Notes: generated by a model not told the origin, from the sequence alone. A stretch of DNA of 64,000 nucleotides from Ruegeria atlantica (GCF_013032005.1 NZ_WQBE01000010.1:1-64000), one strand, 5' to 3'. Positions 44,247 through 52,735 are shown, counted from the stretch's first letter. Translations and numbers: made by a program.

Positions 44247-46118
44247 TCAGGCTTCGATTTTTGACGGAAACTGGTTTAAAGTTGCAAGCTCCCCGGCAAC
44301 GACCCGCCAGCATTCCGCCTCGATATCGATCTTCGGGGCACCGCGACCGTGCATCCCATGCAACCGGTCCAAGGCCGAGGGGCAGGGCAGGGGGAGCGCG
44401 TGGAGTTCGGCCGCCGACACCGCACAGCTCCCGGACAGGCAGCGCAACAGCTGATCCATGACGTCACTGTTCAGAAATCTGTTGAGCACCTCGAGGGGAA
44501 CATCCGGTGTGCCGCTACCGGGGTAAATCACGTTCAGATGGTTTTCGATGACGACCGATCCATGTCCTTGCAGAAAGGCTGGCGACAACAGGGCGGCATT
44601 CAGACGCTTGGCTTGCTCCGGTGACGTTGTGCGCTGAACCAGGATGCATGGATCCGATTGGCGCAGGTGGTCTTCTCCAGTCTCCAGCCTGAACCATCGG
44701 AGGTCCTGCTTTCGCTCCGCCGTCCACTCAAACCGGCCGTCCGGGCGTACGGCCTCCGACCAGATAAGGGGGTATGCTGCCGCACCGGGCCTGCCGGACA
44801 GCCGCCTTTTGTAGCGGTTCCAGATCATCGGCCCGGTCCTGATTTCGTATCCCCAATCCCTCATCCGGCAGGGCAGTTTCGAAGCGGCCGAAACCAGGGA
44901 AACATGTTCGTCCTGGCGCGGCAGGAGCCAGGGGGCGGCGATATCCTCGGGCAGCTGAAAACCCCCGAGGTCGGTCACATCAAGACTTTCGTTCGGTGTC
45001 ACGTGAACTCGCTCGACACGTGGGCGATCCTCGCTACGTGTTCTGGTGAAGACGGACAGCGCCAGGGCCTGGTTGGCCCCGTCAAATACGCCACTGCGTT
45101 GATCGAGAAAGCAGATACTGTGAGGCTGTGCCTCGCTGCGCAGGAGGGTTCTGAGGTTCCTGAAGGACTGTCCCGACACGTAGCTGGTCGGCGTTATGAA
45201 ACAGATGACGCCGGTATCCGAGGTGTTTGCCACGGCGTGATCCAGGAACAGCCCATACCTGTTTGGATGGCCATAAACGGAGCGCCCGTAGGTTTTCTTT
45301 TGTGCCTGGCTGAGCCGGGTTTTTCCAAAGGGGGGATTGCCGATGATCAGATCAAACTTTGTGGCTTCACGCATCTCCAGCGTGTTCCCGCACCGGACCA
45401 GTTCCGGCAGGTCATCCGGGCAATGACGGAAACGCGGCAACAGACATGCCTCGACCATGACCTGGGATATCCAGGCACAGAACGGGTCATGGTCGCAGGC
45501 CTGGAGTCTGGCTGCCAGATGCCCGGAGAGGACCTGGGGAGAGAGATCTTCCATCGAGCGCAGGGTTTCCGCCAGGGCCGTGACCAGCACAACGCCGCTG
45601 CCACAAGACGGTTCCAGCACGCGGGCCTCCGACCAGTCGGTGCCCGCCTTGCCGGACATCTCAACCAACTTTTTGGCCAGCGCTGGTGGCGTGAAAAACA
45701 AGCCTTGCCGCGATCTGATGTCCCCTGGCAGAAGAGCCGTGTAGAGCAAGCCGATCTGGTAGGCGGTCATGGGGGCCGAAACTGCTGCCGCGAGGCCCGC
45801 ATATCGGGTGATGCACTCCTGGAGGGCCGGGTCTTCCAGGAGTGCATGTGTCGAAAATGGAAACCCGGGGTCTCGGAGCCCGGCGCCGCTCAGGCAGTTC
45901 TGCGCTTGCCGGCTCCACCATTTCTCGATCACCTGAAACACAACCTCCCGGGCAATGTCTTGGCCTTGCCCTGTCCGAAGCTGACGTGTTGCCGCAATAA
46001 ACCGGGTGCGGAGCTCCGAAAACTCCGCGCTTTGGGCGTTGTTGTCGTTGCTGGTCAGCTCCTCTGGCGGAACAAGGACACGTTGGGATTCTAATGGGAA
46101 ATGCTTGAAATGCTGCAT
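44247..46118 (-). CDS. N6-adenine DNA methyltransferase, Eco57I/type IIG-like
   Basis: A 623-residue methyltransferase. A helical N-terminal region (about 1-130) is followed by the catalytic core, with SRQGLFFTPPALAKKLVEM, the SAM motif VLEPSCGSGVVL and the catalytic IIGNPPFGKTRL. The C-terminal 300 residues resemble a target-recognition region (GPMIWNRYKRRLSGRPG, then ILVQRTTSPEQAKRLNAAL). No PD-(D/E)XK endonuclease motif was found in the N-terminal region, so it may be methylation-only. It could act with a missing endonuclease or protect the plasmid. An inverted repeat lies upstream and a long hairpin downstream. Confidence 0.85.
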   Translation of the reverse strand: MQHFKHFPLESQRVLVPPEELTSNDNNAQSAEFSELRTRFIAATRQLRTGQGQDIAREVVFQVIEKWWSRQAQNCLSGAGLRDPGFPFSTHALLEDPALQECITRYAGLAAAVSAPMTAYQIGLLYTALLPGDIRSRQGLFFTPPALAKKLVEMSGKAGTDWSEARVLEPSCGSGVVLVTALAETLRSMEDLSPQVLSGHLAARLQACDHDPFCAWISQVMVEACLLPRFRHCPDDLPELVRCGNTLEMREATKFDLIIGNPPFGKTRLSQAQKKTYGRSVYGHPNRYGLFLDHAVANTSDTGVICFITPTSYVSGQSFRNLRTLLRSEAQPHSICFLDQRSGVFDGANQALALSVFTRTRSEDRPRVERVHVTPNESLDVTDLGGFQLPEDIAAPWLLPRQDEHVSLVSAASKLPCRMRDWGYEIRTGPMIWNRYKRRLSGRPGAAAYPLIWSEAVRPDGRFEWTAERKQDLRWFRLETGEDHLRQSDPCILVQRTTSPEQAKRLNAALLSPAFLQGHGSVVIENHLNVIYPGSGTPDVPLEVLNRFLNSDVMDQLLRCLSGSCAVSAAELHALPLPCPSALDRLHGMHGRGAPKIDIEAECWRVVAGELATLNQFPSKIEA

Positions 46119-46168
46119 GGTGGGAAACTCATTTGTGAATGCGTTTCAGCCTACAGCCGCGGGGTAAA

Positions 46169-46200
46169 TCTCGGGTTTAACGCGAGGGGTAAACCCGAGA
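46169..46200. promoter_or_regulatory. Inverted repeat between the 46208 gene and the methyltransferase
   Basis: TCTCGGGTTTA at 46169-46179 and TAAACCCGAGA at 46190-46200 form a perfect 11-base stem around a 10-base loop. It begins 51 bases upstream of the methyltransferase start and 8 bases after the stop of the preceding gene. It could be an operator for the methyltransferase promoter or a terminator. GGGGTAAA occurs twice, at 46161 and 46187. Confidence 0.5.
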
Positions 46201-46207
46201 GACACCG

Positions 46208-46738
46208 TTATTCCGCAGCTGGTAAGAAGCTTCGAAGCGGATCCGCAAATGCGCTGTAGCCTATCTTGAAGTCCGTGTGCCCGAATTCATCTCGCAACGC
46301 CTCATGCACTTCATTGACCTGGCCCGTCGCCCTGGAATCGCCCAGCCATGCGCCTGCAATCTGAATGTGGCCGGGCACGACAATTTGGCCAAGATACCGG
46401 ACGGCGCTTTCGATGGTGGGAAAGACGACCTTCTCATCATCCGCTCCAAAACCCAGCCAATCGTCGTAGGGGTAAGGATCGGATTCGCAGCCCCAATATC
46501 TGCCAACATTGTGTCCGAGCTCGCTTAGCCTGTTCAGTCTGGCTAAAAGGGCATCATCAAACCACTCGTCAATGCCTTCTGAGAAGAGGTCGTCCACAAC
46601 AAACAGATCGCCATTGTGCGCTTCGATTTCTTCAAGGATGAGTTCTCGAATACCGGCGGTGCCGAAAGAGCGGATGTCCGGGATCCATAGCCGGCCAGCG
46701 CCGATCAGGATGTATGTGTTTTTGTGAGTTTGTTCCAT
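46208..46738 (-). CDS. Hypothetical protein, paralogue of the 49194-49874 product
   Basis: A 176-residue acidic protein starting at ATG 46738 with AAAGGAAAT upstream. It shares a pattern with the product at 49194-49874: a start YILIGAGRLWIPDIRSFG (the other has LVLVHPGSMFGSGDFNVG), YWGCESDPYPYDDWLGFG (LWGCDAGEDPFDEWESFG) and AGAWLGDSRATGQVNEV (TGAWATEDGRWGCVNSV). The two are therefore members of one family whose function I do not know. The family may be plasmid accessory or anti-defence. The 5' end overlaps the replicase 3' end by 34 bases, so they are co-transcribed. Confidence 0.75.
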   Translation of the reverse strand: MEQTHKNTYILIGAGRLWIPDIRSFGTAGIRELILEEIEAHNGDLFVVDDLFSEGIDEWFDDALLARLNRLSELGHNVGRYWGCESDPYPYDDWLGFGADDEKVVFPTIESAVRYLGQIVVPGHIQIAGAWLGDSRATGQVNEVHEALRDEFGHTDFKIGYSAFADPLRSFLPAAE

Positions 46739-48399
46739 GCGTGATTTCCTTTTGATGGACGGGTGTAGTTTTGCCGGGACGGGATAAGTATTGCTGAATC
46801 GGCTGGTGGAGTTTCCCCGTCTGTGACGAGCCCAGCCGCAGCGAGGATATGTGCCGGTGCCAGGCCCGGCTGATCTTCTGGATTGACCCTGCGGGGTCGC
46901 CGGGCCCGGTCGATCCGGGGCTGGACTTGTCCCGAGGGATAATGGTTTGGCCTGTACCGCGGCCAATCCCCGACGATGTTGCGATGCTGAGGGTAGGATG
47001 TTCTGCGCTTCCTCAGTGTCAGCCTCTTTGTAGGGCCCTGAGGCAGATCCACGGGGGGATACTCTGATACACCATCGTGGCACAGTTCTATTGGGGATGC
47101 CGTATCGTCTGTGGGGCAGACTATTGCGGCTATCCTTTCTTTGATTTCCCGGGAGACGGCACCAGCTTTGGACGCAAGCTTGACGCCCTCCTCGACGATC
47201 TTTCGATACTTCTGGGCCGTTGTTGCCGACACTCCGGCTGCGGCTGCCAGGACGCGCACGGAGATTTTCTTTCCCTCGGCCAGCAGCGTGTCATAGGAGT
47301 CCTTGATTTTCCGGATCACCTTCTGGGCGCGCTTGTCATGGCTGTAAGCGGCACCGACACGTTGCCGATCTTCGAGATCCATCCCGTCGACCAGGAGGCC
47401 CGCACAAGCGCCTCGGTCACGCTCACAGTATCCGCTGCCCTCGTATTTCTCCCAGGTCCACCTGGAAATCGACTTCGCGATCTGAGCCAGCTCTTTGGCA
47501 GACAGTCCAACGGCATATCCCAGTGCGGCATGCGTTTCCCGCACGATGTCGGAGACGATGCCGTGGAACTGCTCGTGACTCGCGCAGCGAAATTTGGCGG
47601 CGTAGCATTTGTGTCGGGCCATCTCAAAGACGTCCAGGTTTCGCTCACCGGTTATGCTGGCCTTTCTGGCCGCACGGCGGGCGCGCTTCCTGTTGCGCCG
47701 CGCGATGTTGATCGCCTTTTGCTCACTTTTCTCCAGATCGGATATGCCGAACAGTTCCGCCCAATCGCGCAAGCTGTGACGGTTGTCGGCAAAGTGAAAC
47801 ACATCCCATTCACGGGAGGCGGGGTTCTTGAATGTGACGCCCTGGTTCCGATCAACTGGAATCCCATGGCTTTCCAGCACGTCGTAGAAATGCTCGAGCA
47901 CCGCGTTCATGAAAAACTTCTGACGGACGTCCCCTTCGTTGACCGCGAATTGGAGCGGGAAGACGAAATGCGCCCGGACCCGCCGTGACTCGTTTTTCTT
48001 CGTGGCCCAGCGGAAGCTGGCAAAGGCGGGTTTTGGAATCTCACCCTCACGTATGAGATCAGTGATCTTCAACCAGGCATCATCTTGCCACCGATCATCG
48101 ATATCGATCACGATGACACGCCGTTTGCGGTGTTCCGCAAAATCGAGGTTCAGGCTGATGTATTTCTGGTGTTCACAGCGCCAGTGCGCTTCGCGGCGAA
48201 CCGAAACGCGCGAAATGGTGTCCTTGTTGACACCGATATACATGTTCTTTGGGGTGCCAAAGGCTTCGATGGTCTCAATAGCTTTTTGACGGGCGGGTTT
48301 GCCCGCAAACCGATGCGGCGCAGGCAAGGCTTGCGCATCACCTGACTGTTCGACATGGAAAGTGCCTGGAGAAAGGATTTCTGTGCTTAGGGCTGCCAC
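46705..48399 (-). CDS. Plasmid replicase, ColE2-like (primase-type initiator)
   Basis: A 564-residue replicase. The N-terminal half has a primase-like core with VIVIDIDDRWQ (acidic DxD metal site) and RRVRAHFVFPLQFAV, then VTFKNPASREWDVFH. A PriCT-like helical region (ERNLDVFEMARHKCYA) and a helix-turn-helix (ISVRVLAAAAGVSATTAQKY) follow. The C-terminal 120 residues are basic and low in complexity. Such proteins start replication by laying down a primer at the origin. The start is GTG 48399 with AAGG upstream. A truncated duplicate of its C-terminus lies at 39986-40291. With the Rep_3 gene at 35.8 kb, the replicon has two initiators. Confidence 0.82.
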   Translation of the reverse strand: MAALSTEILSPGTFHVEQSGDAQALPAPHRFAGKPARQKAIETIEAFGTPKNMYIGVNKDTISRVSVRREAHWRCEHQKYISLNLDFAEHRKRRVIVIDIDDRWQDDAWLKITDLIREGEIPKPAFASFRWATKKNESRRVRAHFVFPLQFAVNEGDVRQKFFMNAVLEHFYDVLESHGIPVDRNQGVTFKNPASREWDVFHFADNRHSLRDWAELFGISDLEKSEQKAINIARRNRKRARRAARKASITGERNLDVFEMARHKCYAAKFRCASHEQFHGIVSDIVRETHAALGYAVGLSAKELAQIAKSISRWTWEKYEGSGYCERDRGACAGLLVDGMDLEDRQRVGAAYSHDKRAQKVIRKIKDSYDTLLAEGKKISVRVLAAAAGVSATTAQKYRKIVEEGVKLASKAGAVSREIKERIAAIVCPTDDTASPIELCHDGVSEYPPVDLPQGPTKRLTLRKRRTSYPQHRNIVGDWPRYRPNHYPSGQVQPRIDRARRPRRVNPEDQPGLAPAHILAAAGLVTDGETPPADSAILIPSRQNYTRPSKGNHAWNKLTKTHTS

Positions 48400-48680
48400 G
48401 CCTGCCTTGCCATTTCCCGACCAGCCCTGTTGTCAGGGTGCCTGACAATAGTGAGGGGTTGAGCCGGAATTGGCGCAAAAACAGAAGCGTTTTGGTCGCA
48501 CGTATCTTGTATTTGATTTTGCATTCTACTGCTCGCTCGTTTTTGTTTTCTCCCTGTCCAAAGCGCGGCCGAGCGTCTGAGCAGAGAAGAGTGAGCCCCG
48601 CATTCGGAGGCCTCTTTGGATTGGAAGTAGAGAGGTAAAAACCCCACTTCAAGTTTATAAGAGGTGAACGTTTGTGAGTT

Positions 48681-48707
48681 TTTAACACTGTTTAACAAGT
48701 GGTTAAC
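48681..48707. repeat. Helically phased TTTAAC repeats upstream of the replicase gene
   Basis: TTTAACA at 48681-48687 and 48691-48697 and TTAAC at 48703-48707 are spaced 10-12 bases apart in an AT-rich part of the 480-base region before the replicase gene. They could be initiator-binding sites or part of the promoter. Confidence 0.35.
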
Positions 48708-48799
48708 GTTCCTATTGTTCGACCGAGCAGGCTATTGAAGAGGGCGTGGGGCCAACCATATTGGAAAGGCACAGTTGGTGTTTCCCATCACCAATGTCG

Positions 48800-48884
48800 G
48801 GTGCTCATCCGAACTCGCTCGGGATCATGAGCACCAATGCGCGGCCCTTGATACGCCCCGGATCTTTCGATCCGGGGCTTTTTT
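48800..48884 (+). ncRNA. Candidate structured small RNA upstream of the replicase
   Basis: On the plus strand a hairpin (GGTGCTCAT at 48800-48808 with ATGAGCACC at 48827-48835) is followed by a strong terminator ending at 48884. No protein frame leads into it. The transcript would be antisense to any long leader of the minus-strand replicase mRNA coming from the upstream operon, as RNA I is in ColE2-type plasmids. The 5' end is unknown and may lie as far left as about 48730. Confidence 0.4.
48855..48884 (+). terminator. Rho-independent terminator, plus strand
   Basis: GCCCCGGATC (48855-48864), loop TTTC, GATCCGGGGC (48869-48878), then six T residues. The stem is a perfect 10 base pairs. Orientation is to the right, opposite to the neighbouring genes, so it ends a plus-strand RNA. 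The T-run abuts the stop of the minus-strand gene that ends at 48884. Confidence 0.85.
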
Positions 48885-49207
48885 CACCACTCGTATATGG
48901 GCAGTTCCTCGACGTCATAGTGAGGCTCGGCGTCCTGATCGTACATGATGAAGCGCAAATTGTATCTCCATGCGATCTTGAGTGCCGCGCGAAACGCGGG
49001 GCAGGGGCATCTTTCGAGTTCCTGTTCGCGCTCGCCCAAGTCGTAATACTCGGAGATATGAAATACGAACCCGTAGTCGCTGCGCAAATAGACCTTGCGG
49101 TAAAATTCACCTCGGTTGATCTGTTCCACGGTTTCGAGCGGCAGATGTGCGGTGGAAAGATCCAGCATGAAGTACGCCCGGATCATGTTCATATCAAGAA
49201 TGGCCAT
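48884..49207 (-). CDS. DUF5983-like small protein
   Basis: A 107-residue acidic protein resembling the DUF5983 family as I remember it (YFMLDLSTAHLPLETVE near the start, then GFVFHISEYYDLGERE and a C-terminal RFIMYDQDAEPHYDVEELP). Proteins of this type are common on plasmids and phages but their role is unknown. ATG 49207 is preferred; its start overlaps the end of the upstream gene by 14 bases. It is the second gene of a minus-strand group running from 50699 towards the replicase. Confidence 0.7.
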   Translation of the reverse strand: MAILDMNMIRAYFMLDLSTAHLPLETVEQINRGEFYRKVYLRSDYGFVFHISEYYDLGEREQELERCPCPAFRAALKIAWRYNLRFIMYDQDAEPHYDVEELPIYEW

Positions 49208-49874
49208 GGCTGATTCCAACTTTGCTGTTGTCCTGTTCAAGGTTGAAGAGCGGAAGGATGGTGTCGGTGCGCGAGCGATATTCGTCGAACAGTGCCGTCT
49301 CGGAAATTCTTACCGTGGTATCCGGTAAGCCATCCCGCAGTACCTCGGCTACGGAGTTCACACATCCCCAACGACCATCCTCAGTGGCCCAGGCGCCGGT
49401 GACCTCGATCTCATCAGCCATGAGATACTGGCATAGGAACTCCGCAGCTGCTTCCTGGCACGAGAACACGCGGGGCAGGCATTCGCTGCCAAAACTCTCC
49501 CATTCGTCAAAAGGGTCTTCGCCGGCGTCGCACCCCCAGAGGCGCATTGCAGACACGGGTTCCAATTTCCCAGCGCGATGCGCAGCAACGAGCGCATTGT
49601 TCAGACCGATTTGAATGGCCTCTTCAAAGTCTTCGTTGATCTCATCGGACAAAAATCCGTCGATGATGATTAATTGCCCTTCATGGGCCAGTAATTGATC
49701 ACGGATTTGGTCCCTGCACCTTCCGGCGGCCATGGGCCCGACATTGAAGTCACCGCTTCCGAACATACTGCCGGGATGAACCAGAACCAGTGTCTTCAGC
49801 TGGGGTGTGTTGACCCCGCCTGTTCTTTGCATCGGGTTTTGGATTGTGGGGAGGTCTGGTGATTGAGTCGTCAT
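49194..49874 (-). CDS. Hypothetical protein, paralogue of the 46208-46738 product
   Basis: A 226-residue acidic protein starting at ATG 49874 (an upstream start would add 13 residues). It contains the same core pattern as the gene at 46208: LVLVHPGSMFGSGDFNVG, LWGCDAGEDPFDEWESFG and TGAWATEDGRWGCVNSV. It has extra N- and C-terminal parts. The conserved WGC and GAW motifs suggest an enzyme or binding fold, but I cannot name it. It overlaps the DUF5983-like gene at its 3' end. Two related copies around one replicase suggest a plasmid-linked function. Confidence 0.72.
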   Translation of the reverse strand: MTTQSPDLPTIQNPMQRTGGVNTPQLKTLVLVHPGSMFGSGDFNVGPMAAGRCRDQIRDQLLAHEGQLIIIDGFLSDEINEDFEEAIQIGLNNALVAAHRAGKLEPVSAMRLWGCDAGEDPFDEWESFGSECLPRVFSCQEAAAEFLCQYLMADEIEVTGAWATEDGRWGCVNSVAEVLRDGLPDTTVRISETALFDEYRSRTDTILPLFNLEQDNSKVGISHGHS

Positions 49875-50033
49875 GATATCTCTTTCAATTTGGCACAGCT
49901 GTCCCGTCACCATCCGTTGGGACGATGTGCCTGGTGTGTATTGAGGTTAGGAAGTCAGGCCCTGTCTGACTGAGCCCAAGTTGGGCAACCGATCAGTCGG
50001 TGTCTGATTCAGGCGGCAGACAGAGCAGGGGCG

Positions 50034-50699
50034 TCAGGTTTCAGGCGCGCCGCGCAGTACCGTGATGCCGTCCGTTGCAGTTCGAAGAATGTCGGCATGC
50101 GCGGCGGGTCGAATGCGGATCTGCCTGAACTCGGGCTGGTTGACAAAACACCGGTCCCGGGCCGCTTCAACCAGTCGCCAGCCGTCATTGACCCGGCGCA
50201 GTTTCACCCGCGTCGTGATACTTGCACTTGCCATTCTCGCATACCGGTTGGAGGCCTGTTTCCCGCCGGGGCGAAATTCAATCTCGGTGCCGGCCCGGTT
50301 TTTCTGCTTCACACCTTTTTGGTTGAGAACATCTTCTACTTCTTCTGCGAGCAGTATTATGTCTCCTGCCCCCAGCGTGTAGGTTGCAGCCTTTCCATTG
50401 ACGCGATCCAGGCATTCAGCCAGTGGCTGAAGGAGTGTGTTTTCCAGATCGGCCTGTTCTGAACGGTATTGTATCAGGTTGATTTCGATGTCCAGGAGCT
50501 CTGCCCGAACACCGCCAATCTTGTCTTCAATGGCATCTGGTTGATCCTTGTTGCATTGGTCAGAGGTTTGCCGTTGCTCCCCCAGACGGCTGATCTCTGC
50601 CACGGCTTTGGACCTTTTCTGCAACAATTGTTCTATGCTTGCCGTCAAGCCTGCCAGCTGCGCGTCTGTCGCTTTCGTTGTGATTTTTAACTGCCTCAT
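50034..50699 (-). CDS. Hypothetical coiled-coil protein
   Basis: A 221-residue protein from ATG 50699 (AGGAG six bases upstream). Residues 10-100 are predicted to be helical with heptad-like spacing (LAGLTASIEQLLQKRSKAVA, then VRAELLDIEINLIQYRSEQA), so it is probably a coiled coil. The C-terminal part is basic (ITTRVKLRRVNDGWRLVEA). No known domain is recognised. It is the first gene of the minus-strand group leading to the replicase. It lies 159 bases before the 49194-49874 gene. Confidence 0.65.
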   Translation of the reverse strand: MRQLKITTKATDAQLAGLTASIEQLLQKRSKAVAEISRLGEQRQTSDQCNKDQPDAIEDKIGGVRAELLDIEINLIQYRSEQADLENTLLQPLAECLDRVNGKAATYTLGAGDIILLAEEVEDVLNQKGVKQKNRAGTEIEFRPGGKQASNRYARMASASITTRVKLRRVNDGWRLVEAARDRCFVNQPEFRQIRIRPAAHADILRTATDGITVLRGAPET

Positions 50700-51577
50700 G
50701 GGCTGCTCCTTTTCTTGGCACCATCGGGTGGCGCGGGTTGGTTTTGAGGGTACCATTCTTCTCGATGAGCACCGCTCAATGCCCGAATACCCGGGCATGA
50801 TTCATCGGATCAAGAAAAAAATCGTTCTACAACAATAGGTTGACTAGTGGTTTGTCTGTCTGGGGGTCAAACGTAAATTAGTACCCCTGGAAGCCGTTTG
50901 TGAGCCTGTAGAACGGAGCTCGCCTCTGTTTTGATGCAATCGGTCCTCAGGACCCGCAATTATGCTCAATTTGCTTCTATGGCCTTTCAGAGGCCTGTCA
51001 CTTTTTTTGAGAATTTTGGTTTAACCAGAGAACCGAAGCGTCTAACCCCGACTAAAACACCCTGTGCAGCCCGTATTATCAGGGTTTTAGTCACAAAGAC
51101 CGAATCGCATCGAAACAACACGTTGCGAGTCAAACGCCGGGATCGCGCAGAGAATCGCAAGAAAGAATCCGATAGCCACTTGGCGTTGACTATGGTTCCG
51201 CATCAGATTCTGCGGGAGTGAGGAAACGCTCCGATATAGATAGTAGAGCATTGGTCGGTGTAAAAAACTGCGTTGACCGCTGTCTCAAGCGTTCGCGGTC
51301 TCGCCCGCGATCTCATCCGAGATATGCACGAAGGATCGACGCCGAACGGCGGAGACGTGAGCAACGCGGCTCCGGGCGCAGCTAAGAGCCTGGTCAGCGC
51401 CAAGGCATCGCCGCTGAGCGCCATGAGTTTGTGCCGGGTTTTGCCAATCGTCATCGTAGTAAGGCCCTGAACCTTCATCCTAACATTTCAATTGAAGTCA
51501 CTTTTAGCAACAATCGGTTCGTGGCGGTGTTTCTCATAACCAACGAGCGCATTCTTAATGAATCCTTGACATGATCT
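50700..51577. other. Gene-free stretch between plasmid backbone and defence region
   Basis: About 880 bases without a convincing gene; a 91-codon minus-strand frame at 51203-51478 has no family similarity and no good ribosome-binding site. AGTACCCCTG at 50879-50888 repeats part of the long hairpin at 44154. The stretch marks the change from replication genes to the toxin-antitoxin and ubiquitin-like genes. Confidence 0.4.
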
Positions 51578-51610
51578 ATCATATGATTATCTTGGTCACA
51601 TCATATGGAG
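51578..51610. promoter_or_regulatory. Candidate operator/promoter of the first RES toxin-antitoxin module
   Basis: The perfect palindrome ATCATATGAT at 51578-51587 is followed by the half-related ATCATATGGA starting at 51600, 22 bases later. TTGACA at 51566-51571 could be a -35 box. Both sites lie directly before the antitoxin start and suit autorepression by an Xre-type antitoxin. Confidence 0.5.
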
Positions 51611-51617
51611 AGTAGTC

Positions 51618-52034
51618 ATGTTGAAACCAATCCAGTACGCGCCCGATCAAGGCATCGTGCAACCTGTTGCGGAGGCAGACAAGATCGCGGCGATCGTCAA
51701 AGCCGTTGTTAGCGCAGCCGACGCCTGGGATTTGTCCAACGCTGAAGCAGCTGCACTCTTCGATGTACCAAGTGCGACCTGGAGCCGAATGAAGTCTGGC
51801 ACCTACAAGGGCGTTCTCGACCAAGACAAGGTCACACGCGCGAGTCTGTTAATCGGTCTCTTCAAAGGCCTGCGGCTCCTGTTCAACGGTCCTTTGACCT
51901 ATGGATGGCCAAAAACTGCAAACTCCGGTCCTGGGTTTAATGGAAAGAGTCCAGTTCAGATCATGTGCGCAGGTGGCATCCCGGCAATGATGAAAGTTCG
52001 ACAACACATAGATGCACTTCGGGGCGGCGTGTGA
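51618..52034 (+). CDS. Xre/MbcA/ParS-type antitoxin (module 1)
   Basis: A 138-residue antitoxin. A central helix-turn-helix-like region (LSNAEAAALFDVPSATWSRM, about residues 38-57) is followed by the toxin-binding domain (VTRASLLIGLFKGLRLLFNG, then MMKVRQHIDALRGGV), typical of the DUF2384/MbcA-ParS-Xre family. Partners are RES-domain toxins. GGAGAG precedes the ATG. The stop TGA is part of a GTGA overlap with the toxin gene. It is on the opposite strand to the ubiquitin-like operon that follows. Confidence 0.88.
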   Translation: MLKPIQYAPDQGIVQPVAEADKIAAIVKAVVSAADAWDLSNAEAAALFDVPSATWSRMKSGTYKGVLDQDKVTRASLLIGLFKGLRLLFNGPLTYGWPKTANSGPGFNGKSPVQIMCAGGIPAMMKVRQHIDALRGGV

Positions 52035-52735
52035 TCAGAGCTTCTGACCTCGAAGAGGTAGAGTTTACAGATCCAACGACAGTTCGTCTGATCTCGACAG
52101 CCTATATTGACGAGCCCGCGATGGCTCCCTTGGCGGACGATGAGGACGACCTGGCAATCCTGGAACAGATTGAGGGCTTCACCTCTGCACGCCGCACGGT
52201 CACACTTCCCGTGCCCGGCGGTCTCGATCCAGCCGAGCTTCTGACCGAGGCGGCTGGGTACGGATGGACCTATGTGAATGCTGCTTTTTGCTACACCAAG
52301 GCGACCGGCAACCGATTTAACGGACCGGAGCGCGGCGCCTGGTACGCAAGCTATGGAGAGAATTCCATTGAAACAGCGCAGACCGAAGTGGCTTGGCACT
52401 TGACGCGCGAACTCGAGGCGACGGGCATCTACGAGAACATCACGGCCTACCGTGAACTGCTCGCAGGGTTCACAACGCGACTGCACGATCTCAATGGCGG
52501 GGCAGGGGAGGATGCACTGAGTCCCGATACTGCGGTCGCATACCCGGCCGGTCAAACCCTTGCGCAGGACGTGCTTGGTTCAGGCGGAAACGGGTTACTC
52601 TATCCCTCCACCCGACACGATGGGGGACAATGCCTGGTCGCTCTGCGACCGCACTTGGTCCAGAATGTTCGTCAAGGCGACACCTGGACGTTCGAATGGG
52701 CTGGGGAGCCGATCCCTTCAATTTCAAAAGAATAA
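52031..52735 (+). CDS. RES-domain toxin (module 1)
   Basis: A 234-residue toxin starting with GTG 52031 in a four-base overlap with the antitoxin. It contains the RES fold segments RFNGPERGAWYASYGENSIE and QTEVAWHLTRELEATGI, with an Arg, a Tyr and a Glu that would form the NAD-binding site as in MbcT-type toxins. The family degrades NAD+ when not held by the antitoxin. It lies one gene away from the ubiquitin-like operon on the other strand. Alone it would be plasmid stabilisation or abortive-infection type defence. Confidence 0.85.
   Translation: MIRASDLEEVEFTDPTTVRLISTAYIDEPAMAPLADDEDDLAILEQIEGFTSARRTVTLPVPGGLDPAELLTEAAGYGWTYVNAAFCYTKATGNRFNGPERGAWYASYGENSIETAQTEVAWHLTRELEATGIYENITAYRELLAGFTTRLHDLNGGAGEDALSPDTAVAYPAGQTLAQDVLGSGGNGLLYPSTRHDGGQCLVALRPHLVQNVRQGDTWTFEWAGEPIPSISKE

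Noticed and set aside
44658..46094. Long 478-codon plus-strand frame
   Set aside because: It is the antisense of the clear N6-adenine methyltransferase gene with NPPF and SAM motifs, so it is a shadow.
47077..47988. 303-codon plus-strand frame
   Set aside because: Antisense of the replicase gene; the replicase has recognisable primase-like motifs and the plus frame has none.
51203..51478. 91-codon minus-strand frame upstream of the first RES module
   Set aside because: No recognisable family, low-complexity Arg/Ser-rich composition and no ribosome-binding site; kept as intergenic.
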